From contig CAVAII010000116.1 of the NCBI GenBank assembly GCA_963588535.1, positions 1 to 6,643 of the forward strand: DNA of 6,643 bases, given 5' to 3'. This DNA is from Scybalousia_A sp963588535. GTDB taxonomy: Bacteria > Bacteroidota > Bacteroidia > Bacteroidales > P3. Under the pieces are notes generated by a model that had not been told where the DNA came from, did no database searches, and saw only the letters and a list, made by a program, of their open reading frames with translations. The first letter of the stretch is position 1, and the number at the start of each line of letters is the position of its first letter. Position numbers and translations under genes: made by a program. This document shows, one piece after another, positions 1-5,557 of the stretch.

Positions 1-74
1 TAGTAAAAAATTCAAAATATGGAGTAAAAAGAGAAAAAGAAATTAAATTTTTGGAAAAAATACTCCTTTTATAG
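1..74 (+). CDS. Possible 3' end of an upstream gene (partial)
   Basis: One forward frame stays open from the window edge (first whole codon at 3) to a TAG at 72-74, giving about 23 residues with a Lys/Glu-rich tail that ends in LEKILLL. The codons (GAA, AAA, AGA, ATA) resemble those of the genes downstream, and the stop lies just before the promoter at 90-103, as expected for the end of a preceding gene. The stretch is too short to assign a family, and an open frame of this length can arise by chance in AT-rich DNA. The alternative is plain intergenic sequence. Confidence 0.3.
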   Translation, partial: VKNSKYGVKREKEIKFLEKILLL

Positions 75-89
75 TAAATATTTAAGAAA

Positions 90-103
90 TTTTTGTAACT
101 TTG
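90..103 (+). promoter_or_regulatory. Bacteroidota-type promoter for the kinase-kdsB-HU/SPOR-M16 unit
   Basis: TAACTTTG at 96-103 matches the Bacteroidota sigma-A -7 consensus TAnnTTTG exactly, and a T-run plus G (90-95) precedes it. The -33 region is poor: no TTG lies 19-21 bp upstream, only a TTTTATAG-like stretch at 67-74. Transcription would start near 110, leaving a leader of about 26 nt before the ATG at 136. The dapA promoter has nearly the same -7 block at nearly the same distance from its ATG (32 versus 33 bases from the final G), which supports the call. Confidence 0.65.
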
Positions 104-135
104 CACCTACAATAATAGTATATAATATAACGAAA

Positions 136-750
136 ATGTACATTGCAATAGCAGGAAATATAGGTAGTGGCAAGACAACTCTAACCAACTTACTGGTTAA
201 GAATTATGGTTATACTCCTGTGTTTGAACAATCCGAAGATAATCCGTATCTTGTTAATTTCTACAATGATATGAGGCGTTGGGCATTCAATCTACAGGTA
301 TATTTTTTGCAAAATCGTTATAGTCATCTAATAGGTGCCTTAAAAGAATACAAGGATATCGTTCAGGATAGGACGATTTACGAAGATGCGTATATTTTTG
401 CTCCAACTTTGCACAATATGGGCTTATTGTCAGCTGTTGATTATGAGACATATATATCGCTTTTCAATCTTCTAAACTCCCTTACGCCTGCTCCTGACCT
501 TTTGGTCTATCTTAAGGCGAGCGTTCCTACACTGATATCTTTGATAACCAAACGTGGTAGAATTTATGAGAATACTATTCGATTGGATTACATTAACTCT
601 CTGAATAAGAGGTATGATGATTGGATCGAGGGCTATCAAGGTAAGAAAATTGTAATAGATGTTGATAATCTTAATATAATAGATAATCCCAAAGACTTAG
701 GGGTGGTATTTGATAAGATAAGTGCAGAAATTAATCCGTTATTCAAATGA
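136..750 (+). CDS. Deoxynucleoside kinase (dNK / deoxyadenosine-deoxyguanosine kinase family)
   Basis: This cytoplasmic salvage enzyme should transfer phosphate from ATP to the 5'-OH of a deoxynucleoside, making dNMPs for DNA synthesis. The 204 residues match the usual length of bacterial family members. Visible features are a P-loop GNIGSGKTT (residues 7-15), an acidic residue E31 where the family has its nucleoside-contacting Glu, the FNLQVYFLQNRY helix (51-62), the DRT motif (78-80) in QDRTIYEDAYIFAP, corresponding to the DRS/ERS catalytic motif, and an Arg-rich lid KRGRIYENTIR (139-149). The ATG at 136 puts the P-loop at its normal N-terminal position. It has no Shine-Dalgarno sequence, only an A-rich leader. 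It appears to be the first gene of its unit, and its stop overlaps the kdsB start, so translation is probably coupled. Whether it prefers dA, dG or pyrimidines cannot be read from sequence; the bacterial dAK/dGK type is the likeliest. Confidence 0.93.
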   Translation: MYIAIAGNIGSGKTTLTNLLVKNYGYTPVFEQSEDNPYLVNFYNDMRRWAFNLQVYFLQNRYSHLIGALKEYKDIVQDRTIYEDAYIFAPTLHNMGLLSAVDYETYISLFNLLNSLTPAPDLLVYLKASVPTLISLITKRGRIYENTIRLDYINSLNKRYDDWIEGYQGKKIVIDVDNLNIIDNPKDLGVVFDKISAEINPLFK

Positions 751-1508
751 AAAATAGATATATAGCCGTAATACCTGCTCGTTATCAGTCCTCACGATTT
801 GAGGGGAAGCCATTGGCAAAGATAAACAATAAACCGATGGTTGTTTGGGTTTATGAGGCAGTAAAGAAAAGCGAATTATTTGATAGAGTAGTTGTAGCAA
901 CGGATGATGATAGGATAGCAAAGGCAGTAGAAGAGTTTGGAGGAGAATCTGTTATGACTTCGTCTTTGTTGGCTAATGGGACGCAGAGAGTAGCACAGAC
1001 GATAGAGATATTAGAGAATAAGGGCGAGAATTACGATGTTGTAGTCAATATTCAAGGAGATGAACCGCTGATAAAGAGGGAGATGATAAAAAAAGTAGTT
1101 GATGCTTTTGCGGATGAAAGTGCTGATATTGTAACGCTTAAAAAACTTATCGAGAATCCTACGGAGGTTGAGGATAAGAATGTAGTTAAGGTAGTTTGCT
1201 CAAAGGATAGGGCGATGTATTTCTCTCGTTCCAAGATACCTTGCAATCGTGATATAAGTATTGAACAAGCAATTGAGAATAAGTTATATTACAAACATAT
1301 AGGTATTTACGCTTATCGGACGAAAGCCCTAAAAGAGATAGTTAAGTTAGAGGAGAGTGATTTGGAAAGGGTTGAGAAATTGGAGCAATTACGTTGGCTC
1401 GAGAACGGATATAATATAATAGTAAAGACTACCGAAGAGGATACTGTAGGAGTTGATACTAAGGAAGATTTGGAAAGAGTAATTGAGATAATAAACAAGA
1501 ATAAATAA
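747..1508 (+). CDS. kdsB: 3-deoxy-manno-octulosonate cytidylyltransferase (CMP-Kdo synthetase)
   Basis: The enzyme activates Kdo with CTP, giving CMP-Kdo and pyrophosphate, for attachment of Kdo to lipid A in the LPS inner core; it acts in the cytoplasm. At 253 residues it has the usual length. Motifs in order: nucleotide-binding IPARYQSSRFEGKPL (9-23), VVVATDDDRI (48-57), NIQGDEP (101-107) with metal-ligand D105, FSRSKIP (159-165), HIGIYAY (184-190), EKLEQLRWLENG (210-221), and GVDTKEDLE (235-243) with the second metal-ligand Asp at 237. The segment usually written as (S/T)GT(D/E)R reads NGTQR here (77-81), a departure from the common form, though the catalytic Asp residues are intact. The start overlaps the kinase stop as ATGA, and the HU-SPOR gene begins 16 bp after its stop. 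A related CMP-sugar synthetase, for example one using 8-amino-Kdo, is a less likely alternative. Confidence 0.93.
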   Translation: MKNRYIAVIPARYQSSRFEGKPLAKINNKPMVVWVYEAVKKSELFDRVVVATDDDRIAKAVEEFGGESVMTSSLLANGTQRVAQTIEILENKGENYDVVVNIQGDEPLIKREMIKKVVDAFADESADIVTLKKLIENPTEVEDKNVVKVVCSKDRAMYFSRSKIPCNRDISIEQAIENKLYYKHIGIYAYRTKALKEIVKLEESDLERVEKLEQLRWLENGYNIIVKTTEEDTVGVDTKEDLERVIEIINKNK

Positions 1509-1524
1509 AAATACTAACAATAAT

Positions 1525-3102
1525 ATGAACGTTGCAGAGGATTTATACGATTATTTAAAAAATAATGATAGAGCAGAAGTAGTTGGTTTTGGTACATTTT
1601 ATATCAAAACTTCGCCTGCTAAGATAAATGAATTGACAGGTACTATTGAGCCGCCAAAACGTGAGATATTGTTTACAAAGGAACTAACAGAGGATATGTC
1701 TTTTGTAGATTTTATGGCTTCGCATGAGTTTATAAGTAGACAGACTGCATATACTTGGATCAAACAATACGCAGACTCTTTGTTAGAAAAGATAAAGATA
1801 GGTAGGGTAGTTACATTAGGTAAGTTAGGAACTGTAGAGAAAGGATTGTTAGAGGATATTAAATTCACGCCTTCTAATGATCTTAATTTGTTAGGTAGTA
1901 GTTTTGCGTTAGGAACATTAAGGAATGTGCAAACATTTGATAATGACCAAAAAGAAATTGAGGTTATGCCTTCAGGAAAAGAGAATGCAGCATCGTCTAA
2001 TGAAGATATAACCACGCAAGACGATTCTAATACTCAAAACGCAATAGAGGAACAGATTAATAATGCCGAGAAACTATCCGAACAAGATAAAGTGCAAGAG
2101 AGTGATACACAGACTCAAGAGAGAATAATTCAGCATTCCGAGGCAGAAGTAGATACTATGGTAGAAAAGCCAGAAAATCTAACCGAAGAAGAGGTTAAGA
2201 GCAATATATCTGACGAAACTACGGTAGATAAGACAGAAGAGACGATAGAGAGAGCAGAGGAGTTTAAGGATAATGTAATAGTAGAGGATATTAAGAGAAA
2301 AGAGGAAAAGGATATCGAGACAAACGAGGAAGATACTACTACACAAAAAGATAAATTGATGGAAGAGGCGAAGAGTGTGGTAGATAAACACAATATAGGC
2401 GGCAATGACGATAACAAAACAAAGAAAAAGAAGAGATCTAACGGAAGAAAAAGATTTTGGATAACGATGTTTTGGATAGTTATTGCGTTATTATTGTTAT
2501 GTGTGTTGTTTGTATTTGCTCATTGGATGGGATTTTTGAAAAATATCAAGCAATTAGATCCTATAACTAACAAACTATCTTATTATATTCCTGTAAGGGA
2601 GAAGAAAGAGGAGGTAAAACAACCTAAAACTGTTATAATAGATACAACAGTAGTAGAGACACCGACCGAACAAGTAGAAGAAGAAAGCGTTACAGAGGAA
2701 GTAGTTGAACAACCTGTAACTCCTACACCAAAAACTAATAAGACAGCAAAGAAACAAACGGCAAAAAAAGAAGCAAAGAAAGAAACAAAACAAAATACTC
2801 AACCTTCACCAACCAAACAAGAGGAAGAAGTTGTAGATAATACGCCAGTAGTAGTACAAAATCACTCTAAGTTAGGTTTTGATGTTGTTTGCGGAGTATA
2901 TTCTAATCAAGAAGCAGCCAAAAAACAAGCACAAAAAGCAAAACGTCTTGGTTACGATGGCTATGTTATCAACAAGATAAAGGGAGGTTCTCCAATATTC
3001 TACACATCATACGGTTCACGTCGTACACAACAAGAGGCAGCAGACCTATGTACTTTGATTAAGAATCGTTTGGGTGGAGATTTTTATATAATATCAAGAT
3101 AA
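1525..3102 (+). CDS. HU-domain and SPOR-domain membrane protein (putative nucleoid-to-septum linker)
   Basis: The 525-residue protein has a clear layout. Residues 1-55 form an HU-like module with GFGTFYIKTSPAKIN (21-35); residues 61-128 form a second one with ISRQTAYTWIKQYAD and GRVVTLGKLGTV (93-104). Together they resemble the bacterial HU-CCDC81 pair of the HU/IHF superfamily. A long Glu/Asp-rich linker, probably disordered, follows (about 140-297), then a basic patch KTKKKKRSNGRKR (298-310), one transmembrane helix (311-332), a spacer with an acidic part (about 378-397) and a Lys/Ala-rich part (403-425), and a SPOR domain (451-525). Basic residues before the helix put the N-terminus in the cytoplasm and SPOR in the periplasm. 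SPOR domains bind glycan strands stripped of stem peptides at division sites; HU-like domains usually bind DNA. I infer a link between chromosome and septal wall; neither activity is proven here. There is no cleavable signal peptide. It lies 16 bp after kdsB and is probably cotranscribed. Confidence 0.88.
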   Translation: MNVAEDLYDYLKNNDRAEVVGFGTFYIKTSPAKINELTGTIEPPKREILFTKELTEDMSFVDFMASHEFISRQTAYTWIKQYADSLLEKIKIGRVVTLGKLGTVEKGLLEDIKFTPSNDLNLLGSSFALGTLRNVQTFDNDQKEIEVMPSGKENAASSNEDITTQDDSNTQNAIEEQINNAEKLSEQDKVQESDTQTQERIIQHSEAEVDTMVEKPENLTEEEVKSNISDETTVDKTEETIERAEEFKDNVIVEDIKRKEEKDIETNEEDTTTQKDKLMEEAKSVVDKHNIGGNDDNKTKKKKRSNGRKRFWITMFWIVIALLLLCVLFVFAHWMGFLKNIKQLDPITNKLSYYIPVREKKEEVKQPKTVIIDTTVVETPTEQVEEESVTEEVVEQPVTPTPKTNKTAKKQTAKKEAKKETKQNTQPSPTKQEEEVVDNTPVVVQNHSKLGFDVVCGVYSNQEAAKKQAQKAKRLGYDGYVINKIKGGSPIFYTSYGSRRTQQEAADLCTLIKNRLGGDFYIISR

Positions 3103-3171
3103 AAGTCTATGAATTGTATAGAAATCGAGACAGAATATAGAGATAAATTCTAAGCAAGAGAACTTATAGCA

Positions 3172-4410
3172 ATGAAATCGCAAGACAAGGAGTTGTATAG
3201 ATATTATACACTCTCCAATGGTTTGAGAGTTGTTTATAAGTATGATGACTCGGCGGTATCTCATCTCGGAATAACTATCGATGCAGGTAGTAGAGACGAG
3301 AGAATAGGCGAGAATGGGATAGCACATTTTATAGAACACTGTATTTTTAAGGGTACAAAGAAAAGATCTTCGTATAGGATTCTTTCTCGTATAGATGGCG
3401 TAGGAGGAGAACTGAATGCCTACACAACAAAAGAAGAAATAGTTGTCTATGCTACATTTTTGAATACATATTATGAAAGATCGATAGAGTTATTAAGCGA
3501 TATAGTCTTCGATAGTGTATTCCCTGAGAAAGAAATAGAGAAAGAAAAATCCGTTGTAATAGATGAAATAAACTCTTACGAAGACAGCCCTTCGGAATTG
3601 ATTTATGATGATTTCGAAAGATTAGTCTTTGGAAGCACAGGACTTGGGAGAATGATCTTAGGTACAGAAAAGAAGGTAAAAGAGTTTTCTTCTTCTATGA
3701 TAAAGGACTTTATAAATCGTAATTGGTTTACTAATAGGATAGTTATCTCTACTGTTGGAAATATTAGTTTCGATAAATTTATTAGACTAATAGAGAAATA
3801 TTTCGCCTCTGTACCCGAAAAACTAACTCAAAGGAAACGTCATACTATCTACAAATACATTCCCCAACATATAGAGAAACAAAGAGACACTTATCAAGCA
3901 CATGTGATGATTGGTAATATTTGTTATTCGTATCGCAATCCAAAAAGAGTGGCTTTTACGTTATTGAATAATATTCTCGGCTCTTCTGCTATGAACTCTA
4001 TGTTAAATATGCATATTAGAGAGAAATATGGCAATACCTATATAATAGAATCTTCTTATACAGCGTATGAAGACAGCGGTATATTCCAAATCTATGCTGG
4101 TTGTGAGAATCATTTTTTGGATAAGATAATTCCTTTGATCATAAAGGAGTTAGAATATTTTTGCAATAGACGTCTAACGCAGTCTTTCCTAACACGAGGC
4201 AAGAACCAACTCAAAGGACAACTCGCTATTCAGTATGATAGTAACCAAAGTGAGATGTTATCTATCGGCAAAGCGTATTTGAATTATGGTAAAGTGTCTT
4301 CATTGGAGGAGAATTTCAAAGATATTGATAGCATTACAGCAGAAGATTTGATAAAAGTAGCACGAGAAATTTTTGTTAAGGACAAACTTTCCTCCATTGT
4401 ATATAAGTAG
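3172..4410 (+). CDS. M16 family zinc metallopeptidase (pitrilysin / processing peptidase-like)
   Basis: The protein begins almost directly with the M16 fold (YTLSNGLRVVY, residues 12-22). The inverted zinc motif HxxEH is HFIEH at 52-56: H52 and H56 would bind zinc and E55 would be the catalytic base. The distal Glu ligand fits E132 in DEINSYEDSP, with about 75 residues between, as usual for the family. The second, inactive half carries REKYGNTY (283-290), matching the conserved substrate-binding Arg/Tyr pair. At 412 residues this is a single N+C unit like mitochondrial processing peptidase beta or the small bacterial M16B enzymes, which dimerise to form the chamber; it is not a 900-residue pitrilysin. 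No signal peptide or membrane helix is visible, so it should be cytoplasmic. It follows the HU-SPOR gene after 69 bp with no terminator between, so it is probably the last gene of that unit. Its substrate is unknown. Confidence 0.92.
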   Translation: MKSQDKELYRYYTLSNGLRVVYKYDDSAVSHLGITIDAGSRDERIGENGIAHFIEHCIFKGTKKRSSYRILSRIDGVGGELNAYTTKEEIVVYATFLNTYYERSIELLSDIVFDSVFPEKEIEKEKSVVIDEINSYEDSPSELIYDDFERLVFGSTGLGRMILGTEKKVKEFSSSMIKDFINRNWFTNRIVISTVGNISFDKFIRLIEKYFASVPEKLTQRKRHTIYKYIPQHIEKQRDTYQAHVMIGNICYSYRNPKRVAFTLLNNILGSSAMNSMLNMHIREKYGNTYIIESSYTAYEDSGIFQIYAGCENHFLDKIIPLIIKELEYFCNRRLTQSFLTRGKNQLKGQLAIQYDSNQSEMLSIGKAYLNYGKVSSLEENFKDIDSITAEDLIKVAREIFVKDKLSSIVYK

Positions 4411-4529
4411 AAGAAAAACAAGACTAAATAAGGTGGTTATTATACATAATAGAAGGAAAATAAGACAAAAGAAGACGAAGGAAAGAGAAAAGAAAATAAA
4501 TTGAATAGTTGAAAAAACGAGTAAATATA

Positions 4530-4559
4530 TTGTCAGAATAGAATTTTTTTGTAATTTTG
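4530..4559 (+). promoter_or_regulatory. Bacteroidota-type promoter for dapA
   Basis: TAATTTTG at 4552-4559 is an exact TAnnTTTG -7 element. TTG at 4530-4532 serves as the -33 element (ATTG against consensus TTTG), with 19 bp between, the expected spacing. A run of seven T and one G leads into the -7 box. Transcription would start around 4566, giving a leader of about 25 nt. The upstream stretch 4411-4529 is very purine-rich on this strand and shows no gene and no convincing terminator for the M16 gene; its only dyad is a 6-bp AT palindrome at 4438-4451. Confidence 0.75.
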
Positions 4560-4590
4560 GCAAATATTTAAGACAAAAAACGAATTGACG

Positions 4591-5475
4591 ATGAAAGATT
4601 TTAATACAAAAGGAACAGGAGTTGCACTTGTCACTCCATTTGATAAGCAAGGCAATATTGATTTTATCAGTTTCGGAAAAATAATCAACCATGTTATTGA
4701 TGGGGGAGTAGATTACTTAGTTTGTTTGGGTACAACAAGCGAATATCCTACCATGACCGAAAAAGAATTATGTGCTATTACACAATTTACTATCGAAACC
4801 GTAGATAATCGTGTTCCAATCGTCTTAGGAGTTGGCGGTAATAACACAAGAGATTTGGTAAATAACATAACCAAAATGGATTATCACGGAATAGCAGCCA
4901 TTCTTAGCGTTACACCATACTATAATAAGCCTTCGCAAAGAGGATTATACGAACATTTTCGTTCTGTGGCTGAATCATGCTCCAAACCTTTGATAATATA
5001 CAATGTACCTGGTCGAACTGGTGCCAATTTATCGGCAGATACCACAATAAAATTAGCAGAAGAATGCCCTAATATAGTAGGTATCAAGGAGGCAAGTGGT
5101 AATATGGCACAATGTATGGAGATCCTTCGTCGCAAACCTAATAATTTTGACTTAATAAGCGGTGAGGACGCTCTAACTCTACCACTTATGTCTATGGGTG
5201 CAAAAGGCGTTATATCCGTAACGGCTAATATCTGTCCAAACCTTGTAAGTGAGATGGTTAATTTAGCCTTGAAGGACTCTTGTCGTAAAGCCACCGCCGT
5301 ACATAATAAACTTTTGCCCTTAACTAATGCTATCTTCGAAGAGGGTAGTCCAAGCGGTGCAAAAGCAGCATTAGAGATTTTGGGACTTTGTCAAAATAAT
5401 GTTAGATTGCCTTTGTATAAGATATCTAAGACGTTGTATAATAAGATACAAGCAATCTTGAAGGAGATAAACTAA
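4591..5475 (+). CDS. dapA: 4-hydroxy-tetrahydrodipicolinate synthase
   Basis: The enzyme condenses pyruvate with aspartate-4-semialdehyde in the first committed step of the diaminopimelate/lysine pathway, feeding both protein and peptidoglycan synthesis. It is a cytoplasmic TIM barrel, usually a tetramer. With the ATG at 4591 it has 294 residues, close to the E. coli enzyme. Motifs: GVALVTPF (10-17), GTTSEYPT (47-54, the pyruvate-binding GTTxE), the SVTPYYNKP segment (106-114), IIYNVPGRTG (135-144) with catalytic Y137 and substrate-binding R142, and GIKEASG (164-170) with Schiff-base lysine K166. An in-frame TTG at 4585 would add two residues, but the ATG is the better start. Around the lysine allosteric site, P53, E57 and D88 stand where E. 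coli has A49, H53 and E84 in my alignment by eye, so feedback inhibition may differ. The paralogues N-acetylneuraminate lyase and KDG aldolase are less likely given the close match to DapA. Confidence 0.94.
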   Translation: MKDFNTKGTGVALVTPFDKQGNIDFISFGKIINHVIDGGVDYLVCLGTTSEYPTMTEKELCAITQFTIETVDNRVPIVLGVGGNNTRDLVNNITKMDYHGIAAILSVTPYYNKPSQRGLYEHFRSVAESCSKPLIIYNVPGRTGANLSADTTIKLAEECPNIVGIKEASGNMAQCMEILRRKPNNFDLISGEDALTLPLMSMGAKGVISVTANICPNLVSEMVNLALKDSCRKATAVHNKLLPLTNAIFEEGSPSGAKAALEILGLCQNNVRLPLYKISKTLYNKIQAILKEIN

Positions 5476-5487
5476 GAGAACATTTTG
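5458..5487 (+). promoter_or_regulatory. Weak candidate promoter for fba
   Basis: TTG at 5458-5460 (inside the last codons of dapA) is followed 19 bp later by ACATTTTG (5480-5487), which has the TTTG half of the -7 consensus but lacks its TA. The spacing is right and the -7 box poor. If used, it would give a leader of about 60 nt that is almost entirely A/T with scattered G (5488-5557). Read-through from dapA is an equally good explanation for fba expression. Confidence 0.2.
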
Positions 5488-5557
5488 AAAAAGAAAAGAA
5501 TTATAAAAAAGAATATAGAAATAAAGAAAATAAATTAACATAAAAACATAAAAAATC

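Noticed and set aside
21..66. Inverted repeat GGAGTA (21-26) / TACTCC (61-66) followed by CTTTTAT, as a terminator of an upstream gene
   Set aside because: The 6-bp stem spans a 34-nt loop, does not extend cleanly, and would lie inside the putative upstream coding tail. It is too weak to call.
1599..2417. Long minus-strand open frames opposite the HU-SPOR gene (138, 95 and 70 codons)
   Set aside because: Their products are Ser/Leu/Phe-rich low-complexity sequences, the reverse-complement shadow of a purine-rich Glu/Lys coding strand, while the + strand has recognisable domains.
2731..2799. AKK-type tract of the HU-SPOR protein as a second, histone-like DNA-binding region
   Set aside because: It lies after the transmembrane helix and so in the periplasm by the positive-inside rule; chromosomal DNA binding there is not expected.
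3106..3122. TCTAT / ATAGA hairpin directly after the HU-SPOR stop
   Set aside because: Only five A/T-rich pairs and no U-tract; not a credible terminator, so the M16 gene stays in the same unit.
4438..4451. TATTAT-AC-ATAATA palindrome after the M16 gene as a terminator or operator
   Set aside because: A pure A/T 6-bp dyad with a 2-nt centre and no T-run after it; a stable RNA hairpin is unlikely and such dyads are common in AT-rich DNA.
4585..4590. TTG start for dapA two codons upstream of the ATG
   Set aside because: It adds only two residues and has no supporting signal. The ATG at 4591 is preferred and keeps the same leader distance as in the first unit.
4300..4692. Minus-strand 130-codon frame across the M16-dapA gap, resembling a membrane protein
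   Set aside because: Its hydrophobic look comes from the purine-rich + strand read in reverse. It overlaps two real genes and the dapA promoter and shows no family motif.
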